Positions 45,566 to 55,156 of a DNA stretch of 64,000 bases are shown here, one piece after another; position 1 is the stretch's first letter, and every line of letters begins with the position of its first letter. The notes under the pieces are model-generated. The model saw only the letters and a program-made list of their open reading frames with translations, did not search any database and was not told the origin of the DNA. The DNA comes from CAYOFF01 sp964403415 (GTDB lineage: Bacteria; Patescibacteriota; Gracilibacteria; Absconditabacterales; Absconditicoccaceae). The DNA lies in contig CAYOFF010000003.1 of assembly GCA_964403415.1 (NCBI GenBank), positions 14,389 to 78,388 on the forward strand, in the 5' to 3' direction. Position numbers and translations under genes: made by a program.

Positions 45566-46981
45566 ATGGTAGGTCTACACAACATGCTCTGAGCCGTAGA
45601 GACACTCACAAACGAAGCTGAATACAGTCTCGATCAGCCTAGATCACGCAGAAGTTTTTTGAAGTCATCAGCTGCTTGAATTGCTACGCTTTTTTGATTT
45701 TCTTCTTTTGGTCGCGCTGCTCCACTACAGTCACGCGTTTCTCACCCTGATTTCTCCACGTCTCAATATGATGTAGTTACTGATACCGAACCACCTACAG
45801 CTGATACTTCAGAGATAGATCCCCTCTCTGATATCGAGACCAAACTCTGTACCTGATGGGAACAAAGCAGCGACTTCACTCAACTCACCCTTACGCAGCG
45901 AGCACTTGAAAGTGTTCCTGGCCCACTACAGTTTGGGATCTCTAGTCTTCATCCACAGCAACGTAAAAAAGTACAATCCGATATTTTTCAGGAGCATATC
46001 TACGCGCTCTACATGACCAACAAAACCACGTTTAGCGATATTTTTGAAATACTCGGTGTCCCGCAACATAGACACTTTGCCACCTACTGTATTCTACAAG
46101 TTCTCTTTACGAGACATATGAATGAGGCCACAGCGAATACTGAGGGCACATCTGGAGCGACTAACTCAGATGAAAACGATCGTATCTATGCACTTACTCC
46201 TTCCGCCTTCTCGCGTCTTTTGGATCCAACACATCCTAGCTTTTTGAGTTGACCAGAACTTGGAAGTTATCTCCAAGAGCTCCATGTCAAAAAAAATCCC
46301 AAACTCTCTGGAAGCGAGTCTGTCTTTTATAATGCTGTACCAGAAGTAGGACCGGAGCAACTTCCTCCTCCACAGCAGTACATCATACGTACCGATGCAT
46401 GATCTCTTCGTACGTCTCCTAGACTTCATCGAAACAAAGCTATTCCAGCACTGCAGGAGGCATGATATCTTTTTTCTTCCACACGTACCGCAAATACAGA
46501 TCATCTCGCCAACATTTATGCCAGAGACACAACCTGTGCACATGGCTGCACCGAAGATGTTATTACCTATATGCAGTACCTCAGGACAGTTATCAATAAG
46601 CTCTGCTGACCAGACATGGTTGTTCCTATGGTCGTCTCTGGAATCACCGAACCTGGACATGGGCTAACATCCAAATTCTCTCAGCAACCAAAAACAGCAT
46701 GATACCTTACAGATCATCTCAGCGAGGCTACCGCTACACTCACTGTCGCAGAACGAGACAAAATAGCCAAAACTCATGGCTCTGGCAACAAGATTGATAT
46801 TAGTTCGAGGTGACTTGTGTGATATCTGCTTTCGACGTACTTTTGACTTTGGAAAGAAAACAGTGTTGTTACCAAAAAAGAAACAATCTCCTGAAAAGCT
46901 TATATCGTAGAAGCACGTTATCATCTCGGACATTTTGATATCTGCATCTTACCTGAGCACCTCTACGAACTTACAAAATAA
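45566..46981 (+). CDS. Tat-signal secreted protein, possible M15-type peptidase
   Basis: 471 residues. Residues 26-52 form a twin-arginine signal: RSRRSFLKSSAA followed by a hydrophobic GIATLFGFSSF and AAP. The mature part has an acidic linker, a helical middle (about 100-260) and a C-terminal region with VSGITEPGHGL, THGSGNKIDISS and RYHLGHFDICI. The last two resemble the metal-site motifs of M15/VanY-type D,D- or L,D-peptidases (H......D and H.H), but divergently; activity is not certain. Divergent from the MurF-like gene. Many UGA glycines, including two in the Tat segment. Confidence 0.7.
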
Positions 46982-46993
46982 CTACCGCATTAT

Positions 46994-49900
46994 TTACAAA
47001 ATAATATTCATAATCTTGTCCTGTACGTAGATAACTTTTTGTATTGGCGCTGTACCGATAAGTCTTTCGTATGATGGAGATGCCTTCACCACGTCCATTG
47101 CCTCAGCCTCTGTGAGTCACGTCGCTACTTCTACCTCAAACTTTTTCTTACCATTGATCTGTACTGGCAACGTTACTGTCGTCTCTAGCATTTTGCTCTC
47201 ATCTCGTGTAGGCCATGTGCTGATATGCACTGACTGCTCTCCTCAGAGAGAAAGCCACGTCTCCTCTGCAAGTTCTGTTGCAAACGGAGAAAGCAGTTGA
47301 GCAATTATCTTGAGTTGTCATTTTGTGATCTGCTGTACCTCATAGACTTTGTTGACCAAAATCATCAATTTACTTACTGCTGTATTGAATTTATATTTTT
47401 GGAGATCTTCGGTAACGCCCTTGATCGTCTTGTGAAGCAACGCGTCTACATCTGGATGCACATCGTCCTTGAAGAACTCTGGTAGTCTTTTTACTCTCTC
47501 CAAAAATCTATGTACCCCCTGCAACGCATTATCATTTCGATTTTTATCTGCTTCGACAGGCCCCATAAACATAAGGTATGTCCTTAGTGAATCGCTGCTA
47601 TATTTTGCAATTACATCGAGCGGATCTATGACGTTCCCATATCTTTTTCACATCTTGCGACCGTCATGCGCAAGCACCATCCCTTGATGTACAAGTTTCA
47701 TAAAGGGTTCTGGATTGGTGATATATCACTGATCATACAAAAACTTATTGATGAAGCGCGCGTACAACAAATGTCCTACTGTATGTTCTTTCCCTCACGA
47801 ATAAAAATCTACCGGCAAAAACCTTTCTGCATATTCCTTACTAATAAGTTCGTGTGGATTGTGCGCGTCTGGAAACCTCAAAAAGTAGAACGATGAACAC
47901 ATAAAGGTATCCAGCGTATCGCACTCACGACGATATGTTTTCCCATCTTTTGCTTTGTAATGAGGAAATTCTGCATGGTCTTCTAGCGGTGATTTTCACT
48001 TAGGGGTATAATTTTGGACATCGAGCGGCAGTACCACAGGGAGCTCATCTTCTGGAATAAGTTTGGGCACTAAGAGTTCTTCAGGAGCTGGATTGAACTC
48101 ATTGTATTTCTCTGTCATAGTCCATCCATCCTTCATATACTCCCTACCCAACAGCATATTCATCACAAAGATCGTAGTATCGTTTTTGCTCTTTGCAAGA
48201 AACTCTTCTGCTGTCATTCGGACGGTCGTGTGTTGTTTACTCTCTTCTTCACTTACGTTTTTTTGGTCTGCTCTATCCACTTCGAAGTAGAGCGATGTAT
48301 TGAGACTATACTGATTTCTATTTTTGGTAGGATGATAGAATTGTATCTGATAGTAGGTAATTTCTTTTACAAACGTTGCCTTCTCAAATCCTCCTTCTTC
48401 TCTGAGTTCTCTCATCGCAGCATCTACTGGAGATTCATCTCCTTCTATACCTCCAAAAAATCCTGAGTAGTCACCATCATGTGCCCACTGCAAGAAACAG
48501 TACTGATCGCTATTTTTGTCTTTGACGACTGCTTGGATGACACGTCTCGTTATGGTTGGTTCTCCTTCCTTGAATCCTCTGTGCCCCGTTGTATATTTGA
48601 AAAATGGCACCAATGGATTTTCTTTGATATCATAATAGATTGGGATTGGGCTTCCTCGATATCTCTGACGTGAGACGGATCGATCACGCAATTTGTAGTT
48701 CACTTTGCGAGCTCCTCTTCCCATCATAATGAGATGATCTGTGATCTCTTTTTTTGCTTCTCTGCTCTCTAGCCCATCAAATGGTCATGAGTTGATAAGC
48801 GTTCATCATCATGTGTAGCACGTATATGCCTCATCGATATCTTCCTCTGCATCACTACTCTCTGGTCCCTCAATCACTACTTTTATTCTTAGATCTTGTT
48901 TCTGAGCAAACTCAAAATCTCTCTCATCATGTGCTGGCACAAACATCACTGCACCTGTTGCATAATCCGGTAGGACATAGTCAGCAAACCATACGGGCAC
49001 GTTCTCTCCCGTAAATGGATGCGCAAGATACATTCCCGCAAACACGCCTGTTTTTTCTTTTTCGTTTTGCTGTCTTTCGACTGCAGTCTTCTTTGCGGTT
49101 TCGCTGCGATATGCATCGACATTACTTTTGTGTGATGCTGGGATATATGCATCGAGTGTCGTATTTTCTGGAGCAAGCACAACCGCCGTCACTCCATAGA
49201 GCGTATCAGGACGTGTCGTAAAGACCGTGAGCGACTGCGTTACTTGCACGATATCAAATGCAAATCCAAAAATACCATGCAACTCCAACTGTTCGATATA
49301 ATTGGAGGTATATGCTCGTCACTGTTTGTACTCTTCGACAGTCATAATTCACTTCGCGTGTTCTTTGTTGGATGCGACCGCGAGCATATTTTCTTTGTCG
49401 TGAAAAAGCTCTTCTAGATTTTTTCGCTTGAAGGTTTCTTTGACACGTACATACATGATTTCTCCTGTCAGCTTATTTACGAATCTCAACACATCCCCCT
49501 CTACAATATTCCCAAAATACCTCTCTGGCTCGTGTGGATTGAGTGCTCTCGTTTCTATTGTTTTGGTACCGTTTTTGAGCGTAACCCATGTATGCTGATC
49601 ATAAAAACTGAGCGAACAGTATTCTTTGGCCAGCTTCTGTTCTCATCATGCCGCCTCATTTCCTGCTACTTCAAACTGTATCTCCGCGCCTTCTGATCTA
49701 CCTATCCAATTTCTCTGCGCGATTTTGGTCTCTTCTGGCCAATCGACGAGATCGAGATCCTTGATCAATCTATCTGCATACGCTGTAATCTTGATAAACC
49801 ACTGCGGCATTTTCTTTTGCATAATCTCTGTACTACAACGCTCACACTTCCCGTCTACTACCTGATCATTTGCAAGTACCGTTTGGCAGTTTGGACATCG

Positions 49901-50368
49901 ATTTACCCAGAGTTCATCACGATACACAAGCCCCTGCTCAAATAACTTCCAAAATATCCACTGGGTCCATTTGTAGTATTCTGGATCTGATGTGTACAAC
50001 ACACGGCTCATATCAAAGCTGAGATTGAGTGCACTAATCTGTTTGATAAAACTTTCTCAGTTTTCTTTGGTGACCTCGTATGCGGGTTTCCCCTGTTTCA
50101 TTGCGTAATTCTCTGTAGGCAGTCCAAAACTATCAAACCCAAAGGGATTGAGCACCTTGTATCCCTGCATACGCTTGAACCTTGCGACGATATCGTTGAT
50201 AGTAAAGATCGATGCATGCCCTACGTGGAGACCAGATCCTGACGGATATGGAAACATCGTAAGCGCATAGTAGTACTTATCAGAGGCTATGGTAGGATCC
50301 ACCTGTACGGTATAAATAGAGCTGTCAGTCATTGTTGTACACACTGCTAAATGCCCTGCATCATACAT
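46994..50368 (-). CDS. leuS: Leucyl-tRNA synthetase with inserted Nudix domain
   Basis: 1,124 residues, against about 860 normally. FPYPSGSGLHVGHAS is the HIGH region; RCPNCQTVLANDQVVDGKCERC the Zn ribbon; TTRPDTLYGVTAVVLAPEN and AHDERDFEFA belong to the CP1 editing domain; RKMGKRYGN stands at the KMSKS site (first Ser is Gly by UGA); the end carries the anticodon-binding helices and a C-terminal domain. Where LeuRS usually reads PIPI..C..CG.VPVPE.DLPV, the sequence keeps SPIPIYYD, then inserts about 150 residues with a complete Nudix box (GGIEGDE, RELREEGG) and resumes at PEDELPVVLP. ATG at 50368 follows GGGAG; ATG 50332 is an alternative. Confidence 0.93.
48115..48570 (-). other. Nudix domain inserted in LeuRS
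   Basis: The stretch starting VIQAVVKDKNSDQYC and ending IFVMNMLLG holds the Nudix signature G-x5-E-x7-REU-x-EE-x-GU as GGIEGDE-SPVDAAM-RELREEGGF, with all metal-binding glutamates. Flanks are the conserved LeuRS blocks SPIPIYYD and PEDELPVVLP, so this is an insertion, not a neighbouring gene. Nudix domains hydrolyse nucleoside diphosphate-linked compounds; the substrate here is unknown. Confidence 0.85.
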
Positions 50369-50479
50369 TATCTCCCAAAAGTTGCAACAGATAGCATGCT
50401 CATCCAGTCCGGCATTTTTTTATTGACTCTCGCGAACTTATAGGTATTTGGACTGTATCCGTAAACAAAATCATATGCC

Positions 50480-50713
50480 ATGAAAAAAATTGTTAAGTGG
50501 TTTTTTGGATCCGTAAACGAGGGTCGGGGCGTACAAATGATTGAGGGAAGATCTTATAAGATCAAGACTGCAACTGGGAATGTATGGGGACGTTTTGTGC
50601 GAAGGATTTCGAAACAAAGCATAATCCTACTTGACCGCATGGGGAAAGAACGATCTGCTGCTCTCGACCACAACACCACCGTGTACACTATAAAGGGGAA
50701 AGAGACGAAATGA
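50480..50713 (+). CDS. Small basic protein, paralogue 1 (SH3/Sm-like pattern)
   Basis: 77 residues if UGA at 50711 is the stop. Pattern: short basic leader, then EGRSYKIKTATGNVWGRFV, ISKQSIILLDR and NTTVYTI, an alternation of strands and Gly turns like a small beta barrel (SH3 or Sm-like, inferred). Closely resembles the next two proteins. None of its eight glycines is encoded by UGA. If UGA is Gly here too, the frame runs on to TAA at 50873 and overlaps the next gene by 32 bases, so a UGA stop gives the natural length. No family recognised. Confidence 0.7.
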   Translation: MKKIVKWFFGSVNEGRGVQMIEGRSYKIKTATGNVWGRFVRRISKQSIILLDRMGKERSAALDHNTTVYTIKGKETK

Positions 50714-50784
50714 CAATCTCTCTTCCCGTTAAACTTCATCTATACGGGGCGCTACGCGACCTCGTTTTTTTTAATGCCATTGTA

Positions 50785-50812
50785 TTGACATCTATCTTCT
50801 TATGGGTATATG
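50785..50812 (+). promoter_or_regulatory. Promoter of paralogue 2
   Basis: TTGACA (50785-50790), 16-base spacer, TATATG (50807-50812), 31 bases before the ATG at 50844. A perfect -35 with a near-consensus -10. It indicates that paralogue 2 can be expressed separately from paralogue 1. Confidence 0.55.
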
Positions 50813-50843
50813 CACTGGATTTCTAAACAAAATTTAACTGCTT

Positions 50844-51104
50844 ATGAAAAAGCGTACAACAAAATCACCGCGTAAAATCTCTCTCCCCGGGATTGATGGT
50901 GGAAATCCCTTGTATCTCCTAAAAGGGAAAACATACAAAATAGTCAACAACGGGCGAGAAGTATTTGGCAGCCTGCGGAAAAGGATTTCGACGAACTCCA
51001 TACTTCTCGTTGGATTCGATCGAGTCATGAGAGTGGTGGAACTTTTCCAAACCACCAAGGTTTTCCGGATCGACCGCAAGAGGGGCAAACACGCAAAAAA
51101 ATAA
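50844..51104 (+). CDS. Small basic protein, paralogue 2 (SH3/Sm-like pattern)
   Basis: 86 residues, ends with tandem TAA. Leader KKRTTKSPRKISLPG, then KGKTYKIVNNGREVFGSLR, ISTNSILLVGFDR and TTKVFRI, matching the same positions in paralogues 1 and 3. Very basic at both ends (RKRGKHAKK), which suits nucleic acid binding (inference). Eight glycines, all GGN, none UGA. It has its own promoter. Confidence 0.78.
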   Translation: MKKRTTKSPRKISLPGIDGGNPLYLLKGKTYKIVNNGREVFGSLRKRISTNSILLVGFDRVMRVVELFQTTKVFRIDRKRGKHAKK

Positions 51105-51123
51105 TAAAAAAAATCAATCCGCC

Positions 51124-51375
51124 ATGACGAAGAAAAGTAAATACTTAAATTTCCTTAACAACGGATTAGGTGCAAGGCTTATCCTGGGCCGCGTATATCG
51201 ATTCTTGCATATTGATGGGACTACTATCTTTGGCAAGCTTATTGGTATTAACGGTAATGAGGCCACCGTTCAAGACAATGGAGAAAAAAGGAAAACGACT
51301 CTTTTCCGCACGACACAAGTAAAAAATGAAACCCCCAGCAAAAAAGTGGGGGGAAGTAAAAAGGGGAAAAAATAA
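51124..51375 (+). CDS. Small basic protein, paralogue 3 (SH3/Sm-like pattern)
   Basis: 83 residues, TAA stop. LGRVYRFLHIDGTTIFGKL, GINGNEATVQDNG and RTTQVKNETP follow the paralogue pattern; the C-terminus is Lys/Gly-rich (KKVGGSKKGKK). Eleven glycines, none UGA. It is followed by a strong GC-rich terminator hairpin. Not recognised as a known family. Confidence 0.78.
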   Translation: MTKKSKYLNFLNNGLGARLILGRVYRFLHIDGTTIFGKLIGINGNEATVQDNGEKRKTTLFRTTQVKNETPSKKVGGSKKGKK

Positions 51376-51398
51376 TCACCGCCATCAACACGATTTGC

Positions 51399-51429
51399 AA
51401 ACGGCCGCCTGTACTCCAGGCGGCCGTTT
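51399..51429 (+). terminator. Strong GC-rich hairpin terminator
   Basis: AAACGGCCGCCTG (51399-51411) pairs perfectly with CAGGCGGCCGTTT (51417-51429) around a five-base loop TACTC. It lies 23 bases after paralogue 3. The terminal TTT is short, so it may stop transcription from both sides, including ruvC (stop at 51466 on the other strand). Confidence 0.75.
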
Positions 51430-51465
51430 CCGTTCTCCTAAAATATTTTTTGCTTACTCTTTTGC

Positions 51466-51948
51466 TTATTTCTTCACATACTTCCTCCTCACTACCCGTG
51501 CCAAGCCCAGTGCGTCAGCGGTATCGTGATAGGTGGGAATATTTTCGAGGTTGTAGAGTTTCATAATCATACGCTGCATCACCGCCTTACTTGCCTTGCC
51601 ATTCATGGATATTCGTTTTTTGAGCTCTGGTGGTGTGTACTCGTGCAGCGGAATCCCATGATCTATCAGCAGCATCGCTAGCGCTCCCCTGATGCCATAG
51701 ACGAACTCCGCATTGGACTGATTGTATTTGGTGAAGTAGAGTTTCTCGATACCGACGGCTGTTATCTTGTGTTTGCGTACCATCTCCTCGAAGAAACTAT
51801 AGATCTCACGCATTCTTTTGAATTGATCTGTTCTCGTAGGAGCTTTTTGATCCAACAACAAAATCCCCGCATCTACGATTTGTAGCTTATCATCTATAAG
51901 TCCGTATCAGAGCTTACGTATTCCGGGATCTATTCAGAGGAAGTACAT
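51466..51948 (-). CDS. ruvC: Holliday junction resolvase RuvC
   Basis: 160 residues. RuvC is the dimeric endonuclease that cuts Holliday junctions. Catalytic acids: MYFLGIDPG (Asp7), AVGIEKLYF (Glu68) and HDTADALGLA (Asp142, Asp145), the HD..DALA signature. Gly5 and Gly14 (RKLGYGLI) are UGA. Start ATG 51948 gives the normal N-terminus. C-terminus is basic (RRKYVKK). Confidence 0.95.
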
Positions 51949-52011
51949 TGTGTATTTCTGATAAAGTAATCTCCTTAATCAATGCCACACAGATTAAACT
52001 AGATTATATTT

Positions 52012-52959
52012 CTACAAGTCCAATCCTCCCTGCTCTGGCGCCTCCTGTCCTCCTGCAAATTTTTTGAGTGTCTGTTCTTTGAAGTTAGTGCGGTGAAACT
52101 CCTCTATTCGTTTGTCATCTCATGCCGCCACACGCTTGACGGCTTCTATTTCTTGTGGCCAGAGATTATCGTCGGAGGTCTCGATGTAGAGTTTTCTATC
52201 ATTCGCAGCGGCCCGACGAACGACCTTCGCTAATGCTGGCCACCCAATCAATCCGCGTCACAGACTCGCATGACGATCAAGCTTGGAGCCAAGCGCTGCC
52301 TTGGAGTCATTGAGGTGGATCGAATAGAGCTGCTCTATCCCGATTTCTTCACCAAACCAGCTCGTAACGTCTTCTCGCTTATTCACATCTATTCCGCCAC
52401 CTCGGCAATGCGCCGTATCGATACAAAATTTTACAGGGAGATCTTTGAGATACGTCTTCCAGAAATACCCAAGCTCTTGCTGTGTACTTCCAATCTCACT
52501 TCCCTGACCTGCAGTATTTTCAAAGAGAAACTGGACGTTGTCGTGTTTTGCATCTTTGAGCTTTTGCAAAATATACGTCACATTTTCGGTCATATGCTTC
52601 ATCGCCTCATCGAGTGAGTCACGTCATTTTCCTTTGCCGATATGGACATTGACCGCATCAAATCCTAACTCATGCGCCACTTCGAAATCCTGCAAGACTG
52701 AGTTGATCTCTGTCTTCACCTCATCAAACGGCTTAGAGAGATTGATGAGATAGTTGCTATGCACCAGTCCTCATGTCTGATTTCGCTTCGCTCTTTCTTG
52801 GCGGCCACGCTCAAACTGCTCTGCAGAGACATGTGGAATTTGTCGTCCACGTGGTGATTTTGCAAATATTTGTAGTGTAGTCCCTCATATTTCTCCTGAT
52901 CTCTGAAAAGCTAGCTCGAGTCATCATGCGATACTGGTATGTGTTCAGACGTAGATCAT
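52012..52959 (-). CDS. nfo: Endonuclease IV
   Basis: 315 residues. TIM-barrel AP endonuclease with three Zn ions. IYVGTHTSIAGGLELAF (three UGA glycines), GLVHSNYLINL (His ligand), VNVHIGKGKG, FLFENTAGQGSEIG (Glu ligand), FCIDTAHC..GG (Asp and His), HLNDSKAALGSKLDRHASLG (His, Asp, His) and LYIETSDD (Glu) cover the metal ligands of this family. Ends GGLDL with TAG. It diverges from the following hydrolase gene. Confidence 0.94.
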
Positions 52960-53081
52960 GGCGGAAAGACAAGGATAATAATGGGTTGATTTGGCTGTTT
53001 ATACATATACTATTCTTGAAAACAATCAGTTTTGTTTATCATGCACCTATCCTAGAACGCTTATTTTATACATCGATCGCT

Positions 53082-53663
53082 ATGTCCAAGATCATCTACG
53101 TCATACCCGGATATCCACACACTACCTCTATGGACATGTACAAGCCTCTGCTCGCACTCCTCCAGGCACAGCAGTTCAAGATTGTCCCTGTTTCTATCAC
53201 GTGGAAGTATAGAGTCATGAGCGACTACTGCAAAGAGTTTCTCAAACAGTACACGAAGCATACCAAAACCGACGAGGTCTACATCCTCTGATTTTCGTTT
53301 GGCGCGATGATTGCGTTTATTACAGCACCTGAGACGAATCCCAAGGTGTTATTTTTGTGTTCTCTGTCACCGTTCTTTCAGGAGGATCTCCCTGGCATCA
53401 AGGAGCGGTGGAAAAAGTCTCTCGGTTTCAGGAGAACGAGCGACTTCGATGCAATATCTTTTGATTTGATCGCTAAGAGAGTGAAATGCAAAGCACATAT
53501 CTTCGCCGGCACCCAAGAGTGACCCGAAGTAGAAAAAAGAGCAAAAGCCGCCAAACAAAAAATCTACAAAAGCGAATTACATATGATCGGTGGAGGAAAA
53601 CATGATATTGGACAGGCAGTGTATGTGAAGAAGGTGGGGGAGGTTTTAGTAAATGGTCATTAA
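53082..53663 (+). CDS. Small alpha/beta hydrolase
   Basis: 193 residues. YVIPGYPHTTSM at the N-terminus, nucleophile elbow ILGFSFGAMIAF (G-x-S-x-G near residue 72, first Gly is UGA) and GGGKHDIG near the C-terminus with the likely catalytic His. An Asp in AHIFAGTQEG is a candidate acid. Substrate unknown. An upstream in-frame ATG (52926) would add about 50 non-homologous residues, so 53082 is preferred. The next gene starts one base after its TAA. Confidence 0.75.
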
Positions 53664-53664
53664 A

Positions 53665-54315
53665 ATGAATGATGTATTGCAAGTTAGAGACCTTAGAGAT
53701 CTTCTAGATTACATTAAAACGATCACTACCACGACTGATAAAAAATGACGCTCGCGGTTAATTAATGGCAACAATCTAAAGCCGAAAAATGATATGATAC
53801 CTATTGAATGATGATGATTCTTCAATATGAGACCTAGGGAAGCGTTAGCAAATCGGTTACTATGTGCGGTTTTTCAATCACGCGGGACTAAAGGTATTAC
53901 ATTCCAGGAAGATAGTAACTGAGATGGAATAATATTAGATAGAGAGACATGAAAATCTTTTCCCGTCGAACATGTTTCTGCTTTGCATGATCCAGTATAT
54001 ATTCTCCCTAGTTGAGAGGATCGCATTATAGATGCAATAAACAAGAAAATAGCAAAAAAACCTCCATACCCTAAATGAACACATCTTGTAGTGTTTTTTG
54101 ATGGAGCTGGCGAATGGTATAGAAATAAAGTCAGGGAAAATATTAAATGAAGACATGATTTTGAGATGGTATATTGCATAGGGCTTATGAGTAAAGGTTG
54201 GGATTGATATGCATATTCTGTAACTCAAATGCCTCCTATGATAGACAACTCGTTTACTTTTAAAGTTCAATTTAATCCTGATTTTACTGATTGGACGGTG
54301 AGTCAAATTCCATAG
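53665..54315 (+). CDS. Unknown protein, possible PD-(D/E)xK-like nuclease
   Basis: 216 residues with a TAG stop; ten in-frame UGA codons hide it under the standard code. The segment GITFQEDSNGDGIILD, then SFPVEHVSAL, has the E-x(n)-D-x(n)-E-V pattern of a PD-(D/E)xK nuclease core, followed by LVVFFDGAGEWYRNKV as a further strand; this is a pattern-level inference. The sequence is markedly more AT-rich than its upstream neighbours. It begins one base after the previous stop and is followed by an AT-rich HEPN-like gene. Confidence 0.65.
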
Positions 54316-54342
54316 ATTTTTTTAGAATTAATTATTAATGGT

Positions 54343-54972
54343 ATGGAAGAAAAGTATATAGACTTAGGATTTCTTACTTTTTCAGAGAAGTACTTACACT
54401 TGGTAAAAAGCATCTTTCAACAATCAATCTTTGTTTGAAACATATCACATTATTCTTTAACTAATCCCACTCCTGAGGAAGAATCTCTAATCGAAGAAAA
54501 ATATGAAAAAAATATTCAACGGAGTGATTTCAGTATAATGATTCCGACTCTATTCGTTATGTACCATTGATTTGAGGTTCTTTTTAAGGGTCTATTAAGA
54601 TTAAAATTTAAATCAGAGCTATCAAATTTAAACGAAATAGAATGGAATAACCATTCCTTAACATACTATTTTAATAAAGTATTAGCATTTTCAGAATACA
54701 ACGAAGTCAAATTATTAGAAAAATATATTAACATCCAGAAAATGGACAGCTTCATTGGCTGTTTTTTAAAAATTAATCATCTTTCTAATATTGATAAGTT
54801 TTATGAGTTTCTAAAATATCCTACTAATAAAGACGAACTTATAGTATACAATTACACACCCATTCATCATAAAGAAGAAATTTGAATTATTTTTATGAAA
54901 CAGGCAATAAACGATATTGATCTTATCATTCCTTGGATGGTTTCTGCTTACTATAAACATAAATGATCTTAA
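54343..54972 (+). CDS. HEPN-like unknown protein
   Basis: 209 residues with TAA stop and only four UGA codons. All-helical, Lys/Asn/Ile-rich. The stretch TLFVMYHGFEVLFKGLLRLK followed by NNHSLTYYFNKVL resembles the HEPN arrangement (helix with E..LK, then a H.L motif); the canonical RxxxxH is not present, so catalytic status is unclear. It sits 27 bases after the possible nuclease gene, in an AT-rich pocket between conserved genes. Function unknown. Confidence 0.65.
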
Positions 54973-55156
54973 ACTTTTTCTTCTCTACTATCCACCAAAA
55001 TCCCTATAGGACCCTCCCAACTTCCCCTACCAAAAACCCTCCTTTTCCCTATAAACCCCCTATTGAAACCGTCCTATACTCTCTATTTCCATCTCTTACC
55101 ACGATACTTTTCCCTAATCTTAGGCCGTTTCAGGTTTTCATTTTTTGCTACTATCT

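Noticed and set aside
50423..50451. TTGACT as -35 of paralogue 1
   Set aside because: No acceptable -10 at 16-18 bases; only TATAGG at a spacing of about ten bases.
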